From Tritrichomonas foetus (taxonomy: Eukaryota > Parabasalia > Tritrichomonadida > Tritrichomonadidae), in the NCBI GenBank assembly GCA_001839685.1, contig MLAK01001226.1, positions 46,083-110,082 on the forward strand: a stretch of DNA of 64,000 nucleotides, given 5' to 3'. Below, one piece after another: positions 1 through 9,513 of the stretch. Position numbers and translations under genes: made by a program. The notes below the pieces were generated by a model. That model saw only the letters and a program-made list of their open reading frames with translations, searched no databases and was not told the origin of the DNA. Positions within the stretch are counted from its first letter, which is position 1; each line of letters opens with the position of its first letter.

Positions 1-303
1 AAGAAAGATCATAAGAAACATGATGATGATGACGATGATGAAGACAAGAAGAAAGAAGACAAAAAGAAAGAAACTAATAAAAAGAAAACACATAAAGAAG
101 AAGAAGATAATGATGATGATACAAAAGTGAATAAAAAGAAATACAATGTAAATCAAATCCAAGAGTTCCTCCTTAATCCGCTGTTTGCTGCTGGTGTTTT
201 AGCAGTTGTAGTTGTTAGTGTTGCTGTATATTTCAAAGTTTTCAGAAAGAAAGAAGAAGTTCAAGCCAATGAACCTCTTTTAGAGACAGGTGAATTTTAT
301 TAA
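1..303 (+). CDS. C-terminal part of a single-pass membrane protein (5' truncated by window edge)
   Basis: The frame is open from the first base to the TAA at 301-303, giving about 100 residues. The visible part starts with a highly charged Lys/Asp/Glu tract (about residues 1-50). A hydrophobic helix rich in Val and Ala follows (about residues 54-78), then a short basic and polar tail ending in NEPLLETGEFY. This is the usual end of a type I surface protein: charged stalk, membrane anchor and short cytoplasmic tail. The tail shares a PLL dileucine-like signal with the surface protein at 35859-38879 (NTQPLLNTHEG). The ectodomain lies outside the window, so the family cannot be named. The membrane topology is an inference from hydrophobicity. 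Confidence 0.75.
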   Translation, partial: KKDHKKHDDDDDDEDKKKEDKKKETNKKKTHKEEEDNDDDTKVNKKKYNVNQIQEFLLNPLFAAGVLAVVVVSVAVYFKVFRKKEEVQANEPLLETGEFY

Positions 304-837
304 TAAATTATAAAGAAGAATCCAAAATTATCTCTCATTTTTACTAACTATACATCTTTCATATGACGATGCATCTAAATTGAAAGTTTTGCTCTAAATA
401 TTGACAAATAACAAAGTAAAGATTTGGGTATTGTTGTAGCATTTTTTACCGAGATATTGTGGGTATCAAATTAACTCAAGAGTGATCTTTTGGGTTTCCA
501 AATCACCAACATAATTTACTGTGAATTGAATGTTATCAACCAGATAGCTTTCTATGAATTCTTATGAACCACATGCTTTCAAAAATTGTTCATTGAAACC
601 AAATAGATATGGAAACAACTCTCGCCGTTGCTAACATTTAAAAATATTTCAAAGAATATATGGTCAAGTTTTAAATGAATTTGGCTATTTAAAGTCTTAA
701 TTTCACTCACTATTTTGTTCACTCTATTCAATAACATCCAGAAATTCATTCGAAATTTGTGATCAAATCGAATGGTCATTGAAATTTTGATAGCTCTCAC
801 AATAATAAGGGAAAAGTATTTTTCGATTTTCTTTCCA
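304..837. other. Intergenic, no gene seen
   Basis: AT-rich spacer between the left-end membrane protein and the VHS-like gene. A TCACA initiator-like sequence at 797-801 lies 39 nt before the preferred ATG at 838. Short open frames here look random. Confidence 0.5.
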
Positions 838-1965
838 ATGGCTGATAAATATCAAGCAATTGTTATCAACATCATTCAAACGGAAGGTGATTCTATTAAC
901 TGGTCGAAAGCTCTCCAACTCAACGATTTCTTGAATCGTTCTCGAACTCATGATAACGAAATCTTTGGGATGATCCACACTCTCGCTTCGAATGGCGACC
1001 GCCATGATAAACTTAATGCCATTGCACTTATCGACTCCTTCTTTAAGAACGGAAATTCAAATTTATTATTGGCTCTCCAAAATAGCCGCGCAATTCTTGG
1101 AATCTCCGACTATGCAGTAATAAGTGATCCGTACGTTCACAGAGTGCTCTGCTCAGCCGCAGAAGAATGGACAAACACATGCAGTAAAAATCGATGTTGC
1201 CAGCAAAGCTTTCTTGAGTGGCAGAGAAAGCTTTTCTCATTCAAATACAGGTACGTGATGACCCCCAAAATGCAGGCCAAGTTCAGCGCCGACTTTTCCA
1301 CAGCATTCGAACTTTTGTCAATGTTTTCTCAAGCTTTGATTGCAGCACAAAGGGAAAGAACTTCGCCTGATGATGAGACACTCGTTGAAATGGTTACAAA
1401 CGTGATCGAAGTACACAGAAGATTGATGGAATTGGAATCAACAATGAACGATAAATACGTTTTATCAATCATGCGATATCTTGAAGATTACTGCGAAGCT
1501 TGCAAACAATGCTATTCATCATTCTCAAAAACAAGAAATTTCGACCATGAATTCCTCAGCGAAATTGCTTCGCGTGGAATTCCAAAATCTGGTCAACAAG
1601 ATTCACCTCAACCACCAGAATCATCACAATCACCACAACAACAGCAACCATTTACTCCACAGTTTCCTCAAACCAATCAACCGTCACAACCGCCATTTCA
1701 ACCGTCACAACCGCCATTCCAGCCTCCTTTTCAACCACCACCTCAGCCGGCTCCACAACCAGCAGTCGTTGATGACCTCTTAGATTTAAGTTTTACTGGA
1801 CCACCTCAGCCACAACAACAACAACAGCCAGGTCCCTATCAGCAGCAGACAATTAATTCTGTCCCACAGCAGCCGTTTAATCCATTTGTCCAGCCACAAC
1901 AACAACAGCCACAACAAAATAAAACGGCAAATGGTGGTTTCGAATTCGCTGATGATCTTATTTGA
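838..1965 (+). CDS. VHS/GAT-like domain clathrin adaptor (TOM1/GGA type)
   Basis: 375 residues from the ATG at 838, which begins MADKYQAIVINIIQ. An in-frame ATG at 772 would add 22 residues that are hydrophobic and unlike the family. Residues 1-140 read as a helical VHS-like solenoid: the stretch around HDKLNAIALIDSFFKNG matches the LxALxxLExxxKNC region of VHS domains, and VHRVLCSAAEEW matches the later VKxKxLxLIxxW helix. Residues 150-245 resemble a GAT three-helix bundle. The last 115 residues are Gln/Pro-rich and carry DDLLDLSF (from about residue 312), a plausible clathrin box, plus an acidic end. Known TOM1/GGA-like proteins bind ubiquitinated cargo and clathrin at endosomes or Golgi; this role is inferred. 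An ENTH/ANTH adaptor is the main alternative. Confidence 0.55.
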   Translation: MADKYQAIVINIIQTEGDSINWSKALQLNDFLNRSRTHDNEIFGMIHTLASNGDRHDKLNAIALIDSFFKNGNSNLLLALQNSRAILGISDYAVISDPYVHRVLCSAAEEWTNTCSKNRCCQQSFLEWQRKLFSFKYRYVMTPKMQAKFSADFSTAFELLSMFSQALIAAQRERTSPDDETLVEMVTNVIEVHRRLMELESTMNDKYVLSIMRYLEDYCEACKQCYSSFSKTRNFDHEFLSEIASRGIPKSGQQDSPQPPESSQSPQQQQPFTPQFPQTNQPSQPPFQPSQPPFQPPFQPPPQPAPQPAVVDDLLDLSFTGPPQPQQQQQPGPYQQQTINSVPQQPFNPFVQPQQQQPQQNKTANGGFEFADDLI

Positions 1966-2553
1966 GAGAATAAACTCCATAAAAAGTGTTCATTTTGATA
2001 TGAAAAAGTACAGTTTATAAAGAATTTTTTGATAATCATTAAAGTCACTTCTCTTTTTTTTCACCACTATTTTGAACAATGTTTTCTTCAATTGAATTTT
2101 AAAAAAAGTACTTTGTGATCAAGAAATTCTAAAATTGTTCTGCTCCAACTGAAAAATTTCTAAGATATGTGACAACACTTTCATGAATGATGTGAATTCT
2201 ATGTTTCGAGAAATCTAATTTATAAACCACGATTAAATCCAGATAGTGCAGAACATAATCCTCTATTTTCCTAAATTTTTAAACAGCAAGTGAATATATT
2301 TATGATTCTCCATTAACATAATCATTCATTCTCTTTGTGATTTTGATATTAGTCATGTATAGTCTTGTTATTATGTTTAATCTTTTTATTATATTTAATA
2401 ATAGTAACCTCACAAAAAAGGTAATATTTTGTGAAAGAAAGAAAATGATGTGAAAATAGAATCAATGATTATCTGTTCATTAAAAGTGCCAATTATTTTA
2501 CATTTTATACAAAAAATGAACGTTATATAAAAAGTGACATTGAATGTGATAAA
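1966..2553. other. Intergenic, no gene seen
   Basis: AT-rich spacer between two plus-strand genes. A TCATTA element at 2477-2482 is a possible initiator for the next gene, about 75 nt from its ATG. Nothing else supportable. Confidence 0.45.
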
Positions 2554-3870
2554 ATGTTGGATGATTTAGGGATCCCGCTCCCTTCACAACGAAATAAAGG
2601 GACAACAAAGAAAAGGAGACGTCCTCCACAAAATCGAAAGGTCCACATGGATTTTGACCTTGACGATTTGGATAATCTGAATCTTGATGATCTCGGACTG
2701 AATGATCCAATTAATGACAATACAAAAAAGAAAGATGATGATGATTTCTTCAAAAATATATTTAATTTAGATTCTGATCTTGAACCTGATCAAGACCCAG
2801 AAACAACAGAAATTTTAGTTGAGTCAGGTTCTCCCCAAATAAAAAATGATGACAAAACTATTCAATTTTCACAATCACATCAATCCAAATCACTCCAATC
2901 AAAATCATTTAATTCAAATTCTTCAAAAACACGTTTTGAAACATCAATTTTGAATTATTTGGATATTCTTCTAGCTGATTTGAGTGCTTCTTTTCGATCG
3001 ACTTTAATTGAATTGGCAGAAAGTGCTTTTTTGTATGATGATTTAATTTCTGATTTCATGATTGATTTATCAAATGAGATTCATGATATATTTGAGACAG
3101 AAAAATATGAGTTTTATCCGTTTGATATTGAAGAAATTTTAAATGATACAAATTCTTTCTTTTCTGAATTAACTCTTCCAAATTCTAATTCCGAAATCGA
3201 AAATGAAAATAAACCCATTAGAGCAATTGAAGTAGAAAGTCGAAAATTATCCTTCTTAGATAGTTCTACTGAGTTGTTAAATAGTATCAGGATTGAGAGA
3301 GCTGAAGTTTTTAGTTATCGAAGTGGTAATTCTCATTTTTATGATATAAATAATTCGTTACAATATAAAATTTTGGATTTCGAAGAGAAAAAAGTTCTTT
3401 TAGAGGAAGAAAAAGACAAAATTGATATGCAACTTCAAAAACTTAGTAAAAAACGAGATAAGCTTTTTCAAAATAATGACTTGGAAAATGATGAAAATAT
3501 AATGAAATCAATTCTTGAAAATAAAGAATCATTAATTCAAGATATTAAAAATTATAAACCTGATAGATTTTCTCAGAATTTATCGAGTTTTTCACACATG
3601 ATGGCAATGGAAGTAACACAATGCAGAATAATGAATGAACAATTAATGACACTCATTGATCAATTTTACTATCTCAAGTTTCCATCTAATTTTCAACTCT
3701 CTATTCCAAGCAGTCCAACAACCAATGTTTTGTCAAATTCACGATCAAACAGTCCCACGAGGAGTCCAACAAGAAGCCCAACAGTTTTTATTGAGCAAAT
3801 GAAAGGAAGATTAAGAGAATTAAATGATAAAAGAGAAGAAGCCAAAAATTCAATAGATAATTTCATGTAA
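2554..3870 (+). CDS. Coiled-coil protein with acidic repeats, function unknown
   Basis: 438 residues from ATG 2554. Not recognised. The N-terminus has a basic patch (KKRRRPPQNRK, about residues 19-29). An Asp/Leu-rich repeat of the form DLDDLDNLNLDDLGL follows, then a Ser/Gln-rich linker to about residue 125. A helical block around FETSILNYLDILLADLSASF leads to a predicted coiled coil near residues 270-330 (EEKKVLLEEEKDKIDMQLQK). Near the C-terminus SPTRSPTRSPT is a run of proline-directed phosphorylation-type sites, followed by a final helix. The architecture suits a centrosome, flagellar-base or cytoskeletal scaffold, but no family signature is certain. It converges with the S28-like gene, 194 bp downstream. 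Confidence 0.7.
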   Translation: MLDDLGIPLPSQRNKGTTKKRRRPPQNRKVHMDFDLDDLDNLNLDDLGLNDPINDNTKKKDDDDFFKNIFNLDSDLEPDQDPETTEILVESGSPQIKNDDKTIQFSQSHQSKSLQSKSFNSNSSKTRFETSILNYLDILLADLSASFRSTLIELAESAFLYDDLISDFMIDLSNEIHDIFETEKYEFYPFDIEEILNDTNSFFSELTLPNSNSEIENENKPIRAIEVESRKLSFLDSSTELLNSIRIERAEVFSYRSGNSHFYDINNSLQYKILDFEEKKVLLEEEKDKIDMQLQKLSKKRDKLFQNNDLENDENIMKSILENKESLIQDIKNYKPDRFSQNLSSFSHMMAMEVTQCRIMNEQLMTLIDQFYYLKFPSNFQLSIPSSPTTNVLSNSRSNSPTRSPTRSPTVFIEQMKGRLRELNDKREEAKNSIDNFM

Positions 3871-4064
3871 GTTTCTTTTTTCATTAATAGTTTTATATGA
3901 CAGACAGAAGCTTGCTTTAGCAGACATACATCTTTATTGTTATTTTATATTATTATATTAATAAATTACTTTATGCGATAAAAATATAAATATTTCTGGA
4001 GTTTTTTAGTAGCGTTTTATCTTTATTCTATCAAAAAAATAATTAATTTCATGGTTAGATTGGA

Positions 4065-5702
4065 TTAGTGTCTTGGAGCTACAGTTTGATCGATTAATTT
4101 AATATTCACAAACCATAAAACTCCACCGATTAATAAAAACATTAATGTAGGCAATAATGTTGATGTAATAGATAGCAATTTATAGTTATCATATTTCATG
4201 ACACGGGTTTCACATTGATCACCAGTGTAATCTTTTTTACATTGACATTTTCCAAAGTAGCAATAGCCATGATTGCCACAGTTATTATTACATCCATTAA
4301 CCCATTCTGTTAATTTCAAAATTACATTATTTCTCGCTAAAGTTAGTTCAGGAGAATCAAAGTTGGATATTAAATCAGCACCAATTGAATGATTACCATA
4401 AGATTGAATAAACAATTCTGATGAATTAAAAGTAGAAACTATTTCTAAATATTCCCATGGATCATAAAGTGCAGTAGAAAAAACAGTAAATTTTACACCA
4501 GGTTTCCTTCCACCAAATTTCAGATTAAATAAATCTAATTTTCGATAATCTGCAGGTGTTGGAGGCATATAATCAAATAAATAGTTGCAAACTTCCCTAT
4601 GATATTGATTACTAATATTATTTGATCCAAGTTTAAAAGAAGGGCCAATATTTGGTGAACTAATTTTCATCCAGTTTAACTCATGACAGTTTAAATAAGC
4701 CATCGCACGACGATCATTTTCAACACGGAAGGGATCAATCGAAAGTGAATTTAAATTTAATAAAGAAAAAGTTTCATTGAACACTCTTGCAAAATTTTCC
4801 ATTTCAACATTCATACATAACTTTTGAAGCATTGGCTGCAATGTCTCATTCAATGATATATATTCAATGAAATCAGATATAATCGAAAAAGAACTTGTGT
4901 CATTTAAATCATCTGGGAATCCAAAAATATGAAAAAAATCACCAGGCCGCAATTTGTCAAATTTATATAAAAACTCACGTAGAGAATTATAACAATTATG
5001 ATCATAATTAAAAACACGTCCACCAGCAGCAACACTTGCCCCAGTAAAATCTACTTGTGCATTCAGAGGTGCCGATGATGCCCAAACAGCGTCAACAAAA
5101 TGGGGAAATTTGATTTTGAACCACACTGAAAGTGAACCAGCATACTCTGAGCCAGCAAGAATAACTTTACACTTCTGTGATGAGCAGTGAATTTGTTGAA
5201 GATATTTTATAAAATTTGCTAAATCAGATAAAGCTTGATCAACAGTTAAAAATGTATAGTTTTCAATTTCTAAATTAAGTTCATTATTATTACTATTATT
5301 ATTATTAGAGTTATCATCATAGTTATGATCAAAGTTGTTATAATAGTTACTATTATAGTTGTCATTATAGTTATTATTATATTTGCAATTAGAGCTACTA
5401 TTAATGCTTATGTTTGGAAGTGATGTTCCAAAATAACGATGCTCGAGTCCAAATAATAAAGCTTTTGTATTTTCTCTGAGTTGCTGAATGTGAGGAAGCT
5501 CTAATATAGTTGAATCAAATTTATTTGCTCCACCTACAATGATTATTAAAGTTTCATGATTTAATGGTGGATTTGAATTGTCAGAATAATATGTTTGATT
5601 GAAATATTGGGTGCAGTAAACATCATTGTGATCCAAAATTTGTGCAAAATGATAAGGTGGAAGCAATGATGTTGTTAGCACATTAAAAAGAAAGGAAATC
5701 AT
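4065..5702 (-). CDS. Membrane-anchored S28 (Pro-X carboxypeptidase) family protein, nucleophile replaced
   Basis: 545 residues from the ATG at 5702. A further six codons upstream exist only with a TTG start. Order: signal peptide (MISFLFNVLTTSLL), S28 alpha/beta-hydrolase fold, Asn/Tyr/Asp-rich low-complexity insert near residues 109-150, EGF-like module (six Cys, from NGCNNNCGNHGYC), and a transmembrane helix near the C-terminus. Family landmarks include LFGLEHRYFGTS and VWFKIKFP. Aligning the S28 nucleophile motif GGSYGG gives GSEYAG, so the serine position is Glu186. Asp414 (in ALYDPWEY) and His438 (in GNHSIGADL) fit the rest of the triad. Known S28 enzymes cleave after proline in lysosomes or at the surface. 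This copy may be a non-catalytic surface or lysosomal protein. Confidence 0.85.
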   Translation of the reverse strand: MISFLFNVLTTSLLPPYHFAQILDHNDVYCTQYFNQTYYSDNSNPPLNHETLIIIVGGANKFDSTILELPHIQQLRENTKALLFGLEHRYFGTSLPNISINSSSNCKYNNNYNDNYNSNYYNNFDHNYDDNSNNNNSNNNELNLEIENYTFLTVDQALSDLANFIKYLQQIHCSSQKCKVILAGSEYAGSLSVWFKIKFPHFVDAVWASSAPLNAQVDFTGASVAAGGRVFNYDHNCYNSLREFLYKFDKLRPGDFFHIFGFPDDLNDTSSFSIISDFIEYISLNETLQPMLQKLCMNVEMENFARVFNETFSLLNLNSLSIDPFRVENDRRAMAYLNCHELNWMKISSPNIGPSFKLGSNNISNQYHREVCNYLFDYMPPTPADYRKLDLFNLKFGGRKPGVKFTVFSTALYDPWEYLEIVSTFNSSELFIQSYGNHSIGADLISNFDSPELTLARNNVILKLTEWVNGCNNNCGNHGYCYFGKCQCKKDYTGDQCETRVMKYDNYKLLSITSTLLPTLMFLLIGGVLWFVNIKLIDQTVAPRH

Positions 5703-6126
5703 TTTGGAAAAAACTATCAATCTTATCGACCAAATATTGATTCAAATTAGCGTATTTCATATTGGTAATTTATACAGCTTTCATGAACAGACACAATCAT
5801 ATTTCGATCTAAACAAATGTATAAAATCAGTGTAGATATTATTTTTTCCAAAATATTGATGATTTAAAATACAAAATAAAAAAAATAAGTAATTAGCAGG
5901 AACTCCCTCAAAACATTTGCTCATCTAACATATTAATTGATTAACAATATAATAGAGCCCAAAAGTATATTTGTACTACATTAACTAGTGCACATATTTA
6001 AATTATTCATTATTATCTATGAAAAAAGATGTTTGACTAAGATTAATATATAATTCTATTTTTATTATAACAAAGAAATACAATTAATAATATCGTACAT
6101 TCATGTTCATTTCATTACCGATTCTT
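5703..6126. other. Intergenic, no gene seen
   Basis: AT-rich spacer between two minus-strand genes. No clear TCA-Y-W initiator is found in the 50 bases upstream of the S28-like ATG. Confidence 0.45.
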
Positions 6127-8085
6127 TTACTTTTTTTGGAAATTCACTTCTCGTGATACAATTTCTGTTATTGGTACTTCAGGTTTTATATCCAGCATGA
6201 TTGATGCCAAGCATTCACGCATCATCACATGATTTATGATTCTTCCTACATCATCTGATGTCAAATTTGTTGTAATTATATGATAGGGATTAATTTCTGT
6301 CATTTTCAGATCAATGAGTTGCATGAAATGACGATAAAACACCAAGGTAGAGCCAACATCACAACGAAGGAGGGTATTTCGCATTTTGAAAATGGTTCGG
6401 ACTAAATTTTCACGAATATCTGAAGGTAAGGCTTTAAAAAATCGTGGAAGTAAGTCTGAGTATCTTTTTCTCATGAAGAAAAACAATGTTGAACATGGTT
6501 CAGGCAAAGCACTAAACTTTTTATCAAAGTTTTCAATTCTTGGTAAAGAAATGATACTTTCTGTCAAACTTGGAAAGTCTCCACAGAATTTAATGAAGGT
6601 TTGAAACTCAACTTCAATCTGGTCGGGCCCGGATCCAAACAGTAGCATTTTATCCCACATTGATTTGATTTCATCTTCAGTTTTTAAAGGTTCAACAATT
6701 CTCAAAAACTCAGTAAACTTAGTTCGAGTCAATAATTCATGATCATTTGAGCCGATTATCTTCATGACACTTTTTATTTGTTGATGGAAAGCTAAATGCA
6801 CTTTTTTGAATAAAAACATCATTTCTTTGGCAAATTCCCAAAATGAAAGAAGGTCAGGATATTCAGATTTCGAATTTTCTTTCATCATGTTTGCAAGTCG
6901 ATCATCAGGGAATTTATCTATTCGGAGCATTAAACTACAAATTTTATCAAAAAATGATTTGTGAATTAAAAATATATGAAAATCATTCACCAAATCAGGA
7001 TCTTCTAAAGCTGGATCGATTTCAGGGTAGATTAAAGGGAAACATAAACTAAATAGCATGGTGAAAAATCTAAAATCAATTATACTGTATTCATTCATTA
7101 AAAATTGCATGAAAAACTGAATAGTATTTGATCGTGCACTGTGATATGAAATTGATCTTATTAAATTATCTTGTAACATTCCGACAATTTTCGCATTTTT
7201 ACCAGATTTCATCAACATATTCTTGATTATATCACTGAAACTGACATTTTCATGAGCAAAAGAGTCGACCTCAAAGCCGTTTCTAAATACTAATATTACT
7301 TGTCTTATTGTCCATGAAAATGATTTTATATCATCACATTGCTTTTCTAAAGAATTCAATATAATATTAGAAAGCTCACATTCACTTGATTCCATATAAG
7401 GAAGTGGAAGCAAATGATCAACATATGTTAGCAGTGCTGTATTTTTAATATCTAGCGCATTCTTAGGCACACTATAATCATCAGGAAGTTTTACAAGATT
7501 TGTTGATGATTGAGTTAATGAATTTTCGATATTAGTGCGAAATTCTGCAATAGATGCATGTTTTGATAAAGCGATAATATCACCATTAATCCCATTCAAT
7601 GAGTTGCTGTTAACTGAACTATTTGTTGCATTGCTATTTGTTCGACTTAGGCTTTTGACACTATTAGGAGAGTTTTTTGTTAAATCACTCTTTGATTGAT
7701 CTAAGAGATTACTGTTGAATTGTTTTAATGATGATTGTGAATTATTTACAGAATTTGAGAATAAAACATCATCTTTATCTATTTCTGTCACAGAGTCATT
7801 CTCACTACTGTTATCAAATGATCGCCGACTTTGTGCTGTGATTTCATCAATTATTGCGACGTGTTCGTCAATTACTCGAACTGATGATTGTGGAGTAGAC
7901 TCAACTGATGAGTTAACAGATGAAAATGACTTGTTTGGATTCATTGCTAGAGGTAAAATATTTTTATTTTTCGAGACAACGAAACCGGAATTATAGTTAT
8001 GATCACCTTTGGATTTCGATAATGCTTTCTTTTTATCTTTTCTCCCGCGAGTTTTACTCGCTTTGGCGCTTGTTTCCATAAACAT
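6127..8085 (-). CDS. Helical protein, in frame with the upstream reading frame after one TAA
   Basis: 652 residues if translated from the ATG at 8085. That ATG directly abuts the TAA (8086-8088) ending the frame at 8086-9513, and both are in the same frame. The first 40 residues are Lys-rich (KTRGRKDKKKALSKSK). Residues about 45-205 are Ser/Asn-rich and look disordered. From about residue 220 to the end the sequence is helical. It includes a stretch resembling a degenerate EF-hand pair (IKSVMKIIGSNDHELLTRTK and EDEIKSMWDKMLLFGSG). No initiator element is seen just upstream of 8085, while the upstream frame has a good one. This suggests the region may be the C-terminal half of a single gene. 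Function unknown; a TSNAXIP1-like axonemal protein is a guess. Confidence 0.7.
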   Translation of the reverse strand: MFMETSAKASKTRGRKDKKKALSKSKGDHNYNSGFVVSKNKNILPLAMNPNKSFSSVNSSVESTPQSSVRVIDEHVAIIDEITAQSRRSFDNSSENDSVTEIDKDDVLFSNSVNNSQSSLKQFNSNLLDQSKSDLTKNSPNSVKSLSRTNSNATNSSVNSNSLNGINGDIIALSKHASIAEFRTNIENSLTQSSTNLVKLPDDYSVPKNALDIKNTALLTYVDHLLPLPYMESSECELSNIILNSLEKQCDDIKSFSWTIRQVILVFRNGFEVDSFAHENVSFSDIIKNMLMKSGKNAKIVGMLQDNLIRSISYHSARSNTIQFFMQFLMNEYSIIDFRFFTMLFSLCFPLIYPEIDPALEDPDLVNDFHIFLIHKSFFDKICSLMLRIDKFPDDRLANMMKENSKSEYPDLLSFWEFAKEMMFLFKKVHLAFHQQIKSVMKIIGSNDHELLTRTKFTEFLRIVEPLKTEDEIKSMWDKMLLFGSGPDQIEVEFQTFIKFCGDFPSLTESIISLPRIENFDKKFSALPEPCSTLFFFMRKRYSDLLPRFFKALPSDIRENLVRTIFKMRNTLLRCDVGSTLVFYRHFMQLIDLKMTEINPYHIITTNLTSDDVGRIINHVMMRECLASIMLDIKPEVPITEIVSREVNFQKK

Positions 8086-9513
8086 TTAGAGGATTGGTTC
8101 AGTTGCAACATTAACTAGGTTATCTTTACTGCGAAGCTTTTGAATGTCTTCTTTCAATTTTTCAATAGTCTCTTTCAATTGAACAACTTCTTCTTTTGCT
8201 TTGGTGAATAATGGACGATATCCAGCGCCTTCTTCTTCAAACTTTTTAATAGTTTCTTCATTATTAGCAATTTGTTTTTGACAGTTTTCGATAATACTGT
8301 CGCGTTGCTTAATATCGTTGATTAACGATGTTTTTGATTCTTCTAATTTCCCGATTTTAAATGATAACTCATCTATCTGAACTCTCTGAGTTTCGATTTG
8401 ATATAAAAAATTATTATGTTCTTCTTTGGTGTTAATTTCATTACTTTTGGCGATTTGAATCTGTACACTTATTTTTTCATTTTCAGATGTTAGTTTATTT
8501 AATTGAGAAGTCATCTCTTCTTTAATATGATTATTTTTATTTATCTCAACTTGTTGTTTTTCTAATTGTTCCTTTAATCCGTTCATATGCTTTTCATATC
8601 GTTCATTTAGTTGAGGCAGCCCTTGAATTACGCTTTGAACATATTGTTTAATTCGTTGACATACTACCGCATGGTCTTCATTATGAGAGCGTAATTGTAC
8701 AATTAATTTATTCCAGATTAAAAAATATGAAGAAAGTAATTTTGATGTGGTATGAAATTGTTCAATTGGATCAGAATGTCCACTAGTAATAGACTCTTCT
8801 TTATATGCAGCAACCATTGCATCGAGGTCTTGTAAAAGTGCTTTTGCTTCTTTTCTACCAGCAAATGTTCGTTGAGCATTCGAATAATCATCAATAAAAG
8901 CTCGAGTAATAATATTTTTCTTTGTATTTGAATCACATGAAGTTGCCGAACTTTTTTCTAAATTTTCTTCATTATTATCATTCATTAAACTAGAATTGGT
9001 GTTTCGTCCATCAAAAGAACTTCTGACAGAATATTTTTTATTATTTGAATTGATATTATTTATTAAATCATTTATATTATTAGGCTTATTGAAATCATTT
9101 GAATTCAATTGTGAAGGATTTATTTCATCAGGTGATTCTAGCAGCGGTTCAAATTTTGGTGCAGGTCCCAAAAAACTTTCATGCTTAATTTGATGAATTA
9201 AACGTCCTGGTGTTGCTGATTTTGGCCGGTATTGGGCAAACGGGATTGGATTTATTGGTTTGCTAGTTTTGTTTAAACGCTGTCGATTTATTGATATATT
9301 CGGATTTGAAACATTCAATTTAGGCGTTTGCGTGTGAGAAAAACCACTCTGCGAAGGTTTTTGTGGGTGTTTTTGCGAAGTATCATTTGGCGAAAGTGAT
9401 CTTTGAGGAACCATGTTTATTTGGCTTTTCGAAATGAGGCCTGAGTCAATGAGTCCTTCATAGATACCAGGTGGAGGTCCATTCACCCAATACTGCTTGG
9501 TTTGGACACTCAT
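8086..9513 (-). CDS. Coiled-coil protein, possible N-terminal half of a split gene
   Basis: 475 residues from ATG 9513 (MSVQTKQYW); five more codons upstream need a TTG start. The initiator TCATTA ends 2 nt before this ATG and supports the choice. Residues 1-200 are Ser/Asn/Pro-rich. Residues about 205-300 are helical (FAGRKEAKALLQDLDAMVAAY, YFLIWNKLIVQLRSHNE). From about 300 to 460 there is an unbroken coiled coil. The helical block before the coiled coil resembles the N-terminal region of TSNAXIP1-like flagellar proteins, but this is a weak impression. The frame ends at TAA 8086-8088 and the next frame starts at the very next base in the same phase. The two may be one gene of about 1,130 residues. 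Confidence 0.75.
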   Translation of the reverse strand: MSVQTKQYWVNGPPPGIYEGLIDSGLISKSQINMVPQRSLSPNDTSQKHPQKPSQSGFSHTQTPKLNVSNPNISINRQRLNKTSKPINPIPFAQYRPKSATPGRLIHQIKHESFLGPAPKFEPLLESPDEINPSQLNSNDFNKPNNINDLINNINSNNKKYSVRSSFDGRNTNSSLMNDNNEENLEKSSATSCDSNTKKNIITRAFIDDYSNAQRTFAGRKEAKALLQDLDAMVAAYKEESITSGHSDPIEQFHTTSKLLSSYFLIWNKLIVQLRSHNEDHAVVCQRIKQYVQSVIQGLPQLNERYEKHMNGLKEQLEKQQVEINKNNHIKEEMTSQLNKLTSENEKISVQIQIAKSNEINTKEEHNNFLYQIETQRVQIDELSFKIGKLEESKTSLINDIKQRDSIIENCQKQIANNEETIKKFEEEGAGYRPLFTKAKEEVVQLKETIEKLKEDIQKLRSKDNLVNVATEPIL

